A stretch of 64,000 bases of DNA, taken from contig NZ_JRKI01000023.1 in the NCBI RefSeq assembly GCF_000935125.1, forward strand, positions 124,001 to 188,000. Direction: 5' to 3'. The notes below the pieces were generated by a model. The model ran no database searches and was not told the DNA's origin. It was given only the letters and a program-made list of their open reading frames with translations. Position numbers and translations under genes: made by a program. Within the stretch, counting starts at the first letter, position 1, and each line of letters starts with the position of its first letter. Shown here in pieces: positions 41,295-50,276 of the stretch. The DNA comes from Streptomyces natalensis ATCC 27448 (GTDB lineage: Bacteria; Actinomycetota; Actinomycetes; Streptomycetales; Streptomycetaceae).

Positions 41295-42284
41295 TCAACG
41301 TGATGATTCGATGTGGCGCCGCCAGGCCGCGCGTGCCTCCGCGCCCGCCTTGCCGCGCGTGACCTCCCGCCATTCGTGGTCGAACCGCCGGGCGTCGGGG
41401 GTCATGAAGTCGTTCCGGCTGAACACCGGGACCGTCTGGCAATGACAGCCGTTGTGGTACCGGGTCAGGTCCTCCCGGGACACCGGGGGCCGCCTGTTCG
41501 CGCGGGCCCGCCCGTCAGCCGATCCCCGGGGCTTCCTCCGCCCTCCACTGGCCGCCGTGGCCTGGGACGAGTAGATGGCGCCGCGACTGGCCAACATGGC
41601 GCAGAACGCACAGGGGTTGCCGTCGGTGACGCGGGCCCAACCGAGGGCGCGTCGGTCCTCCTTCGACGCCTGGTCGATCAGGTCCCGCCCGGCCCGCAGG
41701 GCCTCCCGGTCGGCCGCTCCGGCAGAGGCACGGCCCGCCGTCTGTGACGCGTCCTCCAGCTCCTGGAGGAACCCGGCCTCGTCCAGCCTGCCGCGCGCTT
41801 GCTCGTCGGCCACCTGGGCCACGTTCTGGCGCAGTTTGGCGGGGCCCTGGGAGACCAGGGACGCCACGGCCGCACGGTCGTGGGCGTCCTCCGGCTCGTC
41901 GGGCCAGTCGAAGCCGTCCAGCCGGATTTCCTCGCCGTCGTCCGACTCCGGTGTGCGGATCGTGTCCGTCTGCTGGGCCCAATCCTCCCGCAGCTCCCCC
42001 AGGGTCGTGGTCTCGCCCACGTGCTCCCGGGACAGGGGCGGGAGGGTGTGGCCGGTCTCCAGGGCTCGGTAGAGGCGGTAGAACGCCGCCGCCTGGCTCC
42101 GGGACCGGCGCCGCTCGGTACGGATGAGCGCCAGCATCCAGGCCAGCCACGCCGAACCGTTCCCCTCCAGGGAGTGGGGGTTCACACGCGACCACTGGGC
42201 CAGAGACTGGGCGGAGACGCCCGCACCGATGCGGGCTTGTGCGCGCCAGTGCTCATCGAGCAGGGCCGCTGTTGCTCTACTCAC
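41295..42284 (-). CDS. MuF-like minor head protein
   Basis: A 329-aa protein from GTG 42284, overlapping the portal stop by 8 nt. A helical N-terminal half is followed by the conserved C-terminal module with GNPCAFCAMLASRGAIY and YHNGCHCQTVPVF, two Cys pairs usual in actinophage VG15/MuF-type minor capsid proteins. It is probably ejected with DNA or stabilises the portal vertex. Confidence 0.8.
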   Translation of the reverse strand: MSRATAALLDEHWRAQARIGAGVSAQSLAQWSRVNPHSLEGNGSAWLAWMLALIRTERRRSRSQAAAFYRLYRALETGHTLPPLSREHVGETTTLGELREDWAQQTDTIRTPESDDGEEIRLDGFDWPDEPEDAHDRAAVASLVSQGPAKLRQNVAQVADEQARGRLDEAGFLQELEDASQTAGRASAGAADREALRAGRDLIDQASKEDRRALGWARVTDGNPCAFCAMLASRGAIYSSQATAASGGRRKPRGSADGRARANRRPPVSREDLTRYHNGCHCQTVPVFSRNDFMTPDARRFDHEWREVTRGKAGAEARAAWRRHIESSR

Positions 42285-43704
42285 CGTCACCGCCGGCCAA
42301 GCGCTCCGTACCCGGTGGCGGGGCCACGGCCGACGCCATACGGTCCGCCATGCGTAGGCCGGGGTCGTCGGCCTCCTGGATCTGTGCCCACTCCTCCACG
42401 TCCCGGGCCGTGACACCCGGGATGCGTGACCACATGACGCGGGCCGGGACGTTGAGCATGGTCACGGCCTTGCCCAGGGCGTCCACCGTCTGGGCCAGGG
42501 AGCGGCTTTCCGCGTCCTTCCAGAGGACTTCGGCCCGGGGGTCCGGCTCCGCGCCCACGACCGTGGCGCACAGGAACAGGACCAGTTCCCAGGACTCCCC
42601 CATGGCGTGCTTGTACTCATCCACCGCGCGGGAGAGCGCGGACTCAGCAGCCGCCAGGGCCTCCGCGCTCAGGTTGACCATGGAGCCCAACAGGTAGTGG
42701 GGCGGGGTCTGGGAGAGCGCGGCCAGGTGCTTTGTCGCCAGCTCGATGGCGTCCAGGAACCCCGAGAGCGGGGTTTCGTCCAGTTGGGAGAACTTGGTGT
42801 CCGCATCAGGTGCGACCAGGAACCGCGATGCGTCCGCCTGGATGGGGATCACCTGTGGGCGCCCGTTGGCGTCGTAAAGGATCTCCCCGGTCTTCGGATC
42901 ACGCCGGAATTCGGGCGCCATCCCGCTGATCGTCCGGACTTTGAATGACCCGAATGTCTGCGAAACCAACAGGTCAAACACCGTTTGATTGACCCGGTCC
43001 TGGATCGGGATCATGGGCTCCACCACGCCCGTGACCCGGCCCTCCAGGTCGATGTCCGGCGCAAAGCGCACGACCGGGCACACCCCCATTCCGTGGGGCC
43101 GAGACGCCAGGAGCTGGGGGCCGCCCTTCCCGCCCACCAGGAAGTCATAGACGTGGGTGGCGTCGTACAGCCACGCCCGCGCCTCCACGCCCTCCGCGTC
43201 CGGGACGGTCTCCACCTGGAGCGCCCACAGCGGGAGCGCATCGGCCGCCGGGTCCTCGTAGGAGGCGTGCATGAGCCGGGGCGACACCCCCCGGATGACC
43301 GGCCGAGCCGGGCTCGCCGGGTCTGGCAGGACCGTGGCGAACGCCTGGCCGTAGGTGAGTGCGGCCCGGTGGACCGGGGTCTGGCGGGCGTCCATGCGGT
43401 TGTCCTGCCAGGCCCGCCACTCCGCGGGGGTCTCCTCCGGAGCGTCCCCGCCGGGGCCCGCGCTCCGCCGGTAGCCGTCCACGGCCATAGCCTGGGATGG
43501 GGTCTTCACCAGCAGCGGCAGCCAATTCGAAATGGCCCGCTTCGCCAGGAGCTTGTATTCCTCTGTGGCGCTGCGGGGGATGTACGGCCCGTCATGCTCG
43601 CCGCGCATGTACCGGTCTATTCGGTCCAGCCGCTCACGGTCCGCGCGGAGCCGGGAGAACCCGAGGTCTGCCAGCTCCACGGGGGAGGAATTCGTGACTG
43701 CCAA
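42277..43704 (-). CDS. portal protein (SPP1 gp6-like)
   Basis: A 475-aa portal. Typical blocks are RIDRYMRGEHDGPYIPRSA, ISNWLPLLVKTPSQAMAVDGY, PMIPIQDRVNQTVFDLLVSQ, and SQTPPHYLLGSMVNLSAEAL followed by AAAESALSRAVDEYK. It reads from a TTG at 43704 with AGGAG about 13 nt upstream. It forms the dodecameric DNA channel and docks the terminase encoded just upstream. Confidence 0.9.
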   Translation of the reverse strand: MAVTNSSPVELADLGFSRLRADRERLDRIDRYMRGEHDGPYIPRSATEEYKLLAKRAISNWLPLLVKTPSQAMAVDGYRRSAGPGGDAPEETPAEWRAWQDNRMDARQTPVHRAALTYGQAFATVLPDPASPARPVIRGVSPRLMHASYEDPAADALPLWALQVETVPDAEGVEARAWLYDATHVYDFLVGGKGGPQLLASRPHGMGVCPVVRFAPDIDLEGRVTGVVEPMIPIQDRVNQTVFDLLVSQTFGSFKVRTISGMAPEFRRDPKTGEILYDANGRPQVIPIQADASRFLVAPDADTKFSQLDETPLSGFLDAIELATKHLAALSQTPPHYLLGSMVNLSAEALAAAESALSRAVDEYKHAMGESWELVLFLCATVVGAEPDPRAEVLWKDAESRSLAQTVDALGKAVTMLNVPARVMWSRIPGVTARDVEEWAQIQEADDPGLRMADRMASAVAPPPGTERLAGGDGE

Positions 43705-43719
43705 AACGCTGCGCCGCTC

Positions 43720-45352
43720 CTAGAAAAAGAAGACGGCCCCCGATCGTTCGGAGGGCCGCGTCTTGCCGGATTCGATGAGTCGATGTCTCGCCAGGTCAGC
43801 CAGCAACATGGCCGCGTAGGCGTCGATCTTGTGGGCGGACTCCCGGTTGGCCTTGCCGAAGCTCAGCCCGTACCGGTTCGGTCGGCGCCGGGTGTTGAGC
43901 ACGTGCCGACGCAGCGTGCGGCCCAGGGGAATCGCTTCTCCCGGGTGTCGCACCTGGCTGTTTTCCACGGCTGACACCAACCGTTCGTTGGCCAACGTCA
44001 GTTCCTGGAGGCCACCGCGCATATCCCGACCCACCGCAGATTGCGGGGACGCCTTGATGACCAGGCGGTCCCGGTAGTCCTCTGACCATGCGTCCACGTA
44101 GGACTCCCAGAGCGCTACGTCCGCGTGAAATGCCTGTACGTCGTACCGCTCCATGGCGTTGCGGACCGCACCGTCCACGGCCTGGCGGTCCACCTCCCAG
44201 CCGTCCCCGGCCGGGCCGTCGGGCCGCTCCCACACGGCCAGGGGGACTATCAGGCGGTCCCGCACGCGGACGGCTACCAGGGCCGTGGCGTCGTCGGTCC
44301 GCCCACCGTCGAATCCCAAGGTGATGGCGTCGCCGTCCACCAGGCGGTCACCCACCGCGCACGCGTCCCAGTCCTCCGGGCTGATCAACTGGTCCTCTGC
44401 CGTGACCAATTGGTTCAGGAACATGCGCTGGGACCGACTCCGCGGCATGTGTCCGGAGTAGATAGTGGAGACGATCCACTCCACATCCAGCCAGTCCGCG
44501 TCACCACGCGCCGCGAGAATGCCGGCCCGGAGCTGGTCCGGGTCCGCCAGGTCAACCGGCGGGGACTCCACAGAGTCGTAATACATGCCGGAAGCCCGGC
44601 TCTTGCCCTCCGCGAACTTCGACCAGGCGTGCCAAGTCTGCTCCGCCACGGACTCCTCGCCCGGCAACGGGGCGTTCGTGATCTCCATCGTTCGAGCGCC
44701 ACCACCGCGCGACTTGCCGACGTTGCCCGCGATGGTCATCGCCATTTCGTGGCCACCGTTGGACGAGATCCAGTGATGGGTCTCGTTCATCACCACGAAT
44801 GTGGAGCGGTAATCGGCCGCCCTCCAGCGCACGCGGCGAACTGGTGACGGCCTCAATCACCGCCCCACTGCGGGCATAGATGATCTCCTTGCCCAGGTCG
44901 ATGCCGTATTCCGCAATGCACTCCGGAGAGAACATGCCCGGGAACAGGCGCATGGTGTTGCGGGTCTGGTCTTTACTGACCGCGCAGACCTGGACCCACG
45001 GAGCCGGATGTGGGACGGCTATCGGGGTGCCATCTTCCCGCCATCCGCCGAAACGGCACGGGCCGACGAACTCCACGGCGCACAGAGCCGCCAGGAACGG
45101 GTCTTTCCCCCAGCCCTTCAGGCGCCTGATGGTGCCCTGCCGCCGGGTGAACTCCCCGGCGTCGTTGATCTCGAACCAGCGGAGCACGATCCGGACCTGT
45201 TCCGGGGTGAACCGCCAGGGCTGGCCCGCGTCGGGGCCGTCAGGCTGGAGGAGGTAGCGGGAGGTCCACAGGAGCACGTCCCAGCCCAGGGTCCGCGTCG
45301 CGTCCGGCACGGTGTCCGGCCACGTGCGTACGGGCTCCAGTCGTGCCACCAC
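43720..45352 (-). pseudogene. terL: terminase large subunit, split by a 7-nt frameshift
   Basis: The N-terminal ATPase half (from GTG 45352, EPVRTWPDTVPDATRTLGWD, RLKGWGKDPFLAALCAVEF, SSPRALEGG) leaves frame at about 44815. The nuclease half resumes in another frame with STFVVMNETHHW and continues to ITLGFDGGRTDDATALVAVR, AFHADVALWESYVDAW and HKIDAYAAMLLADLAR. Removing 44808-44814 gives the expected LEGGRSTFVVMNETHHW. Unless the shift is a sequencing error or is recoded, no full motor-nuclease is made and packaging fails. The nuclease Asp residues are otherwise intact. Confidence 0.85.
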
Positions 45353-45773
45353 CGCCCGCTGCCTTCCGATACGCATCCATGAGAGTCACACGGGCCGCCT
45401 CCGCCGGGTCCTCCCCGGCGCTGTCCCGCTCCAGCTCCACCCGGGCCCGACGCCGGGCGCCCTCCGTGGTCAGTAGGTCAGTCATGGCCGACATGACCGC
45501 CTGAAAAAGCTGGGCACTGAACTTGCTCTGGCCCAGGTTCCGGCTCATGGCCTCCGCCACATACACCGCCGTGAGCCAATCCGACTGCTCGTAGAACTGC
45601 GCCTGGCCCGAGTCCTTGAGGGACTGGAACCACCGCTTCGCAATGGGGTGCCAGTCGCCGGAGGCCCGGGGGATCGTCGGGGCCTTGCCAGCCTCCGCCT
45701 TCACCAGGGTCGGGCCGTCCGGCTCGTTGCGCCTTCGGCGCTGATCACTGCGCTTCGGGACAGGGCCCGGCAT
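45240..45773 (-). CDS. terS: terminase small subunit
   Basis: A 177-aa protein from ATG 45773 with GGAGG 8 nt upstream. The N-terminus MPGPVPKRSDQRRRRNEPDG and the helices with WHPIAKRWFQSLKDSGQAQFYEQSDW and SKFSAQLFQAVMSAMTDLLTTEGARRRARVELE (not quoted in full) fit actinophage small terminases. The frame runs 113 nt into the terL coding region; the last 37 residues (GGGTTGARTHVAGHRAG) look non-native, so the original stop may have been lost. Confidence 0.82.
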   Translation of the reverse strand: MPGPVPKRSDQRRRRNEPDGPTLVKAEAGKAPTIPRASGDWHPIAKRWFQSLKDSGQAQFYEQSDWLTAVYVAEAMSRNLGQSKFSAQLFQAVMSAMTDLLTTEGARRRARVELERDSAGEDPAEAARVTLMDAYRKAAGGGGTTGARTHVAGHRAGRDADPGLGRAPVDLPLPPPA

Positions 45774-46026
45774 GGTTGTTACCTCCAACTCCCCAGGGCC
45801 ACGCGGACAGCGCTGTACGGTATCCGTGCGCTCACAGCTGTCGGACAAATCAGCACGGATACGCGAACCATTCGAAGATGCCGCGAACGAGCACGAAACT
45901 GGATGGCTCACACGGGTGGAGTCGATGAAAGGGCTCTTGGGCAGCTAACACAACCACCGGGCTCGATCTGCCACGATCGCAAGGCCAATCGCCCCATCGG
46001 GCGATCCAGCGACCAGGAGCCACATC

Positions 46027-46386
46027 ATGCGTATGAAGCTATCCGCCTGGCAGGCTGCCGCCGCATCCTCAATCATCACAGCCGCCACTGTCGTCGTTCC
46101 GCTGAGCATCAGCAGTGCGAACGCCAACGCAACCACCTCGGCAAAACCCATCATCGTCGAGGGCAACCAGGCCGGTCCCAAACAAGAGTCGTACGCCAAG
46201 TGCCCTGACGGTACGCACCTCGTCGGTGGCGGATACCAGTTTGATGCGTGGACCATGACCAACGCAGGAAGCCCCAGCTTCGCGATCTACGTGGACAGGC
46301 CCGCGATGAACGGAGAGGGCTGGATCAACAAGACTGTCGGCCAATACAACAAGGCCAGGGCGTACGCGATGTGCAACCGCACCTGA
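46027..46386 (+). CDS. small secreted protein (moron)
   Basis: A 119-aa protein from ATG 46027 with AGGAG 7 nt upstream. Residues 1-35 are a signal peptide (MRMKLSAWQAAAASSIITAA...ANA). The mature part has KCPDGTHLVGGGYQFDAW and ends with MCNRT. The Cys-Pro-x-Gly-x-x-LVGGG pattern is common in Streptomyces secreted proteins of unknown function; its two Cys may pair. It sits between terS and an HNH gene on the opposite strand and is followed by its own hairpin. Confidence 0.7.
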   Translation: MRMKLSAWQAAAASSIITAATVVVPLSISSANANATTSAKPIIVEGNQAGPKQESYAKCPDGTHLVGGGYQFDAWTMTNAGSPSFAIYVDRPAMNGEGWINKTVGQYNKARAYAMCNRT

Positions 46387-46407
46387 CCCTCTAAGAGAGG
46401 CCGCCCG

Positions 46408-46442
46408 AGCGAGGCCCTGCCCCCGTGGGCGTGGGTCTCGCT
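46408..46442. terminator. hairpin terminator after secreted protein gene
   Basis: AGCGAGgCC...CTCGCT pair with one wobble and one mismatch to form a stem of about 15 bp. The DNA from 46443 to 46637 holds no supported gene and is a plausible place for cos, given the flanking HNH and terminase genes. Confidence 0.6.
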
Positions 46443-46637
46443 TCGTACATAGACCTTGGAACCCGTACAGAACCGGAGCTGCTATCACGCTTCGGTCTTT
46501 CAATCCGGGATAGAGGGGGCATCCCCCAGGGATCAAGGCCGTGACTCAACTGCAAATACGCTTGGATCTGAGCGGCCCCGGCACTCCTGGCCCGCTGAGG
46601 GCGCCGGCTGCATCTCCTCGTCGAACTGGGCGGCTAT

Positions 46638-46943
46638 TTACGCCAGCTCACCGGGGTGTCGCGCCTCCGGCCTCCGCTTGGACACCCACCTCCGCCGAGC
46701 CGCCGCACCCTCCACGCTGGACTTCCGCGCGTGATGCCAACGACACAACGCCTGAAGGTTCGCCGGGGCGTGGTCGTCGTCCGGGACGATGTGGTCCACG
46801 TCCGTGGCCGGCGCCGTGCAACGCGCCCCCGTGTCCCGCAGGACGGCCACGCACTGGAAGCCGTCCCGCTTCAGGACAGAAAGGCGACGGACTTGCCAGT
46901 CCGCCGGTAGGCGGGAGCGTCGGTCACTGCCGTGCCAGGACAA
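46638..46943 (-). CDS. HNH endonuclease of the packaging region
   Basis: A 101-aa protein from TTG 46943 (AAGGAG 4 nt upstream). It begins SWHGSDRRSRLPADWQVRRL, the common N-terminus of this actinophage HNH group. The catalytic region is TDVDHIVPDDDHAPANLQAL then CRWHHARKSS, with Cys pairs around it. HNH proteins next to terminase genes assist cos cleavage in several phages. The alternative, a frameshifted longer gene including 46924-47070, is less likely. Confidence 0.78.
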   Translation of the reverse strand: MSWHGSDRRSRLPADWQVRRLSVLKRDGFQCVAVLRDTGARCTAPATDVDHIVPDDDHAPANLQALCRWHHARKSSVEGAAARRRWVSKRRPEARHPGELA

Positions 46944-47070
46944 GGGACTCCTTCCCGCGCTGCCGCTCGGTCTCGCGCTGAGGCTTCTCGAAGCGTCCAC
47001 CGGCGCGGGTCAGCTCGGGGCACCCGGGGACACTGCAAGGGGGCGGGGTCTTCGGGGCATGGGGGCACAT
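46924..47070 (-). CDS. small Cys-containing protein upstream of HNH
   Basis: A 48-aa frame (MCPHAPKTPPPCSVPGCPEL...) overlapping the HNH start by 20 nt. The CSVPGCPEL element and basic tail resemble the N-terminal zinc segment of longer phage HNH proteins, so it is either a separate peptide or the detached front of the HNH gene. Start codon uncertain (ATG 47070 or 47103). Confidence 0.4.
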   Translation of the reverse strand: MCPHAPKTPPPCSVPGCPELTRAGGRFEKPQRETERQRGKESLVLARQ

Positions 47071-47236
47071 CCAAACAAGGGGCGGAGGCTCGTCGCAGCT
47101 CATCGGGATGCTGTTGGTGTCCCGTAAGGGGCTTGAGGGGGGTTCCAACGAGTGAATTTTCTACTCCCGGTGTTCCACTTGATCTCCCCGAGGAAAATCA
47201 TCTGTTCGGTTTCACCGCATAAGGAGGCGGATCTTG

Positions 47237-47329
47237 ATGTCCTATGTGCTTTCCTGCCGTGCCGGAATGGCCACGACAGCCGGGCATACCGCGCTGGCCC
47301 TACTTCCGGTAGGCGGTACTCATGTCTGA
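47237..47329 (+). CDS. 30-aa leader peptide with strong ribosome site
   Basis: ATG 47237 follows AAGGAGG at 9-nt spacing. The frame (MSYVLSCRAGMATTAGHTAL...) ends 8 nt inside the next gene, so it may couple translation of that gene, which itself lacks a good ribosome site. No homology recognised. Confidence 0.4.
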   Translation: MSYVLSCRAGMATTAGHTALALLPVGGTHV

Positions 47330-47885
47330 GCTGAAGCAGTCCAAATCGGAGTGGACCTCGAACGACTGGCACAAGGTCTGCGGCGAGTTCACGTTCCACC
47401 CCCGCCTCCGCTACCAGATGATGAACAAGAAGGACCAGTCAGGCCGTCCCATTTGGGGCGTGGAAGTGCCCGACCTGAACTCCGCTAGGTGGGAGCCGGA
47501 GTTCGAGTTTGCGTACGACATCTGGACGTCCACCGGTGTCGCCCGCGCGGCCCCCACCCAGCGAGGCCAACACTCCGTGGGGCTGTTCGCCGCCATCTAC
47601 TCGGAGTACCAATGGTCTGGCGGCGGCAGGTACGACAGAGACCGGGTCGCCGAAATCAGGACCAAGCGATGCTGCGAGCCTTCGCACCGCGAAACCATCT
47701 CGGCAGATCGGAGGATCGAATGTGACTCCGGGAAGTACTACGTGGAGTGGTCGATCAGCCGCGTCGCGGACGACGGCACCCGGGACAGGCAGGGGGACGG
47801 CGGGCCACAGGGCGTCATCGAGTGGGACTCCAATGCAGGGAAGGCCAAACACGATCTGGCGATCAACCAGAATATTTACGGCTAA
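47322..47885 (+). CDS. hypothetical protein (moron)
   Basis: A 187-aa protein from ATG 47322, acidic-basic mixed, with many Trp/Tyr residues and no TM segment or signal. Blocks such as FAYDIWTSTGVARA and KYYVEWSISRVADDG are beta-like. Codon use is less GC-biased than phage core genes. It is on the plus strand between HNH genes and probably was acquired with the 30-aa frame just upstream. No family recognised. Confidence 0.55.
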   Translation: MSELKQSKSEWTSNDWHKVCGEFTFHPRLRYQMMNKKDQSGRPIWGVEVPDLNSARWEPEFEFAYDIWTSTGVARAAPTQRGQHSVGLFAAIYSEYQWSGGGRYDRDRVAEIRTKRCCEPSHRETISADRRIECDSGKYYVEWSISRVADDGTRDRQGDGGPQGVIEWDSNAGKAKHDLAINQNIYG

Positions 47886-48061
47886 GCCATTCCTTGCGTC
47901 GCAGTGCACTACTACGGGGTCGCTGTCTCTTTGCGGCGAACCACCCGGCCCCCAACTCCGTCTCGTCCTTCAGCCGATGACACCCCCGGCACAACACCTG
48001 AACGTTCCAGTCCGTGTCGGCCCCTCCCAACGCAAGGGGCCGCACGTGGTCCCCTCGCAAG
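47863..48061 (-). pseudogene. HNH endonuclease 3' remnant abutting tRNA-Asp
   Basis: About 65 residues of a C-terminal HNH half: GDHVRPLALGGADTDWNVQV then LCRGCHRLKDETELG. The catalytic His and the second Cys pair are present, but the first Cys pair and start codon are missing; upstream in frame is the 3' end of the tRNA gene. It looks truncated by the rearrangement that brought in the tRNA. Confidence 0.65.
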
Positions 48062-48133
48062 CGACCCCGACCGGAATCGAACCGGCGCACTCCCGCTCGA
48101 CAGGCGGGCGCTCTACCACTGAGCTACGAGACC
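48062..48133 (-). tRNA. tRNA-Asp (anticodon GUC), phage type
   Basis: A 72-nt cloverleaf: acceptor GGTCTCG/CGGGGTC (three G-U pairs), D arm GCTC/GAGC, anticodon stem CCCGC/GCGGG with loop CTGTCGA (anticodon GUC), T arm GCCGG-TTCGATT-CCGGT, discriminator G. No CCA is encoded. The wobble-rich acceptor stem and short variable loop suggest a phage gene rather than a host attachment duplicate. Confidence 0.85.
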
Positions 48134-48562
48134 ACGGCTCAACTCCCGTGCGTCATCCCGGAGGAGAGAACGGGGCGGGCGGGAGGAGCCAACAGCAGGG
48201 GACGCACCCACCTCCACGTCAAACGCTGGAGAGTGGAAACGTGGCCCCGCCTACATATCCATTAACTGGTGAGCGTGACAGGACGCTAAGAAGGCTCGGC
48301 CCCGAGCCCTCCGCACGGGGCAGAAAAACTGCCCTCCGCTCCTTCTTTCTTATGCGCGGGTATAGGAAAGAAGGACTCAAGGGCAGTTTTTCCGCCCCCA
48401 ATGCTCTCCCCTTAGTCACTCTCCGCCCAGCCGGCACTAGCTCAACGTGAGAGGGAGCCGAACCCTTGGCGGGGCCGACTCCCTCAACATGACTTGCATC
48501 ACATCAGACTGTGTCGTCGGCCAGGAACTCAAGTCCGGACGGGCCGGAACGACGCTCGACGC
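48134..48562. other. non-coding stretch between tRNA and integrase
   Basis: No gene supported. It holds the compound inverted repeat 48324-48391 and a second stem near 48450-48488 (GAGGGAG...CTCCCTC). Base composition is more AT-rich in the centre. Confidence 0.6.
48324..48391. terminator. compound inverted repeat with T5 arms
   Basis: Outer arms AAAAACTGCCCT/AGGGCAGTTTTT (12 bp perfect) enclose inner arms CCTTCTTTC/GAAAGAAGG (9 bp perfect) and a 16-nt loop. It can act as a bidirectional terminator downstream of the integrase gene. Confidence 0.7.
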
Positions 48563-50176
48563 CTATGCAGCTACGGCGTTCTCCATGCTGCTTAGCGCGG
48601 GCAGCAGTTCAGTTGTTGTTGGTTGCTCCGAGTTGCGCTCAGGTCCATGCATCCGACCTGGGTACCAACGCACGGGCGAACTGTCGGGCCAGACGCTGAT
48701 CACGACACCGAATCCCGCCAGGATCTCGCGCCGTCCTGCGTCGTCCGCTGCCTCGTGCCACGCGTCCTCGATGGTCTTCCCAGTCGGTCGCCTGACCATT
48801 CCGCCCGTGGTTTCTGGCTGCTGTCGCAAGCCCTCCAGCTCTCGCCCCAGCGACGCATAGCGGGAACGGAACCACTCCTGGTCATCCGCCGAGTCGTACA
48901 ACCCAGCTTCGCGGTCGCTGCGCAGGCGCGCCCGCGTCGCCTCAACTTCCTCTACAAGATCAGCGACACCATTTCCCGGCACGTAGACGGTCTCCATAAT
49001 CATTCCACTACCGAACTCTTCCAGGAACCACCCTTCCACCAGAGCATCTATCTCTTCCATACGGATGTTCGGGGCGGGTGCACAGTCCGTCAGACCCTTG
49101 AACTTGGAGCGGCAAGCCCATGCATTTTTGCTACGCCCTCTGGCGACGTACATGCGGTTGTGGCAATTGCCGCACACGATCCGCTTGGTGAGGAGGTAAG
49201 CGTTGTTGGCGCTGCGTATTCGCCGCTTTCCCTTCGGTGTCAACTTCTTTACCAATGCGCGGTGCGTCGCGTAATTCCACAGTTCGGGACCGATTCGGAT
49301 GGGCTTGCCGGTTGCCTCATCCAGCACCGGCTCGTCCTTGTGTATCAGGTAGCCGAGTGCGGATTTCGACATGAGGATTCGGGCCAGCGAAGCGCCTGGC
49401 CAGGGCGAAACCTGCGGCTTTCGCCCGTACAGCACTCGCTTCCGGTCTTCCGGCGACAGCAAGCCCTCGCGTGTCAGGCGGGCTGCCTCAGTATTCTCCG
49501 TGATCTCCCCTGTCTGGTCCACGAGGATGCGACGGGCCACGTTGCGGATGATCTCGGCTGCGTCTTCTTCGTTCCACGGCGCGGGCAGCGTGGCGCCGTC
49601 ATCGAGAATGGCGCGGCTTACAGGGCCCGTTGGGAGGTCCCGCTCGTATCGGTAGCCGTATGAAGGCTTGTACTTGATCTTGCCGTCTCGGCGCGCCTTC
49701 ACCGCCGATTCTCGGTTCCGGCGCTGGACGGATCGCAGCTCCATCTGCGCGCCCCACGCCTCCATGGTGAAGCGGTTTTCGTCGTGGGGGTCGTCCAGGT
49801 CCCATGGCCCGTCATGGCCGTACGTGAGCAGCGTCAGCCCATGGTCGCGCATCATGTAACCGGTGTTGAGGCAATCCACGACGTTGCGGCCGAGGCGGTC
49901 CACAGAAGCACCTGCGATGCCGCTATACGGCCCTCGTTCACCTCGGAGCCAGGGGCCTAGGCGGGGGCGCGTCTTGGGGTCCGTGGCGCCCGACACCTCC
50001 CAGTCGTCCGCCCAGGCGATCACATGGCCGCCGTACGCCCGCACCACCTGTAGCACTTGGTCCCGCTGCTTGGCCGGGCTGGATGACGCGTCGGAGGAGC
50101 GGGAAAGTCGACGCAGCCCTACAAGGCACTTTCCGCAACCGTCGTAGGGCCGCTCTATGTCTGTTGTGGTGCTCAT
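48563..50176 (-). CDS. int: large serine recombinase (integrase)
   Basis: A 537-aa serine integrase. The catalytic domain begins GLRRLSRSSDASSSPAKQRD with nucleophile Ser25, then the GASVDRLGRN block. A recombinase domain follows (KPSYGYRYERDLPTGP), a zinc ribbon (CGNCHNRMYV...CRSKFKGLTDC) at about residues 338-370, and a coiled coil (LVEEVEATRARLRSDREAG). It starts at ATG 50176, 119 bp from the right core site, the usual attP-int spacing. It would integrate the phage without host factors and excise it with a directionality factor (candidate at 22946). Confidence 0.95.
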   Translation of the reverse strand: MSTTTDIERPYDGCGKCLVGLRRLSRSSDASSSPAKQRDQVLQVVRAYGGHVIAWADDWEVSGATDPKTRPRLGPWLRGERGPYSGIAGASVDRLGRNVVDCLNTGYMMRDHGLTLLTYGHDGPWDLDDPHDENRFTMEAWGAQMELRSVQRRNRESAVKARRDGKIKYKPSYGYRYERDLPTGPVSRAILDDGATLPAPWNEEDAAEIIRNVARRILVDQTGEITENTEAARLTREGLLSPEDRKRVLYGRKPQVSPWPGASLARILMSKSALGYLIHKDEPVLDEATGKPIRIGPELWNYATHRALVKKLTPKGKRRIRSANNAYLLTKRIVCGNCHNRMYVARGRSKNAWACRSKFKGLTDCAPAPNIRMEEIDALVEGWFLEEFGSGMIMETVYVPGNGVADLVEEVEATRARLRSDREAGLYDSADDQEWFRSRYASLGRELEGLRQQPETTGGMVRRPTGKTIEDAWHEAADDAGRREILAGFGVVISVWPDSSPVRWYPGRMHGPERNSEQPTTTELLPALSSMENAVAA

Positions 50177-50276
50177 GATCCTTCAGGTCAGCTATGGGTC
50201 GTATGACCGATTATCGCAGTGCATGTAGCTGATTCTCCCGAAGGGCAGGAGCGGCGCCTACGCACATCCATGGGGG

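Noticed and set aside
46638..47148. HNH gene broken by a frameshift
   Set aside because: The downstream frame has its own ribosome site and the family-typical N-terminus from TTG 46943, so two overlapping genes explain the data better.
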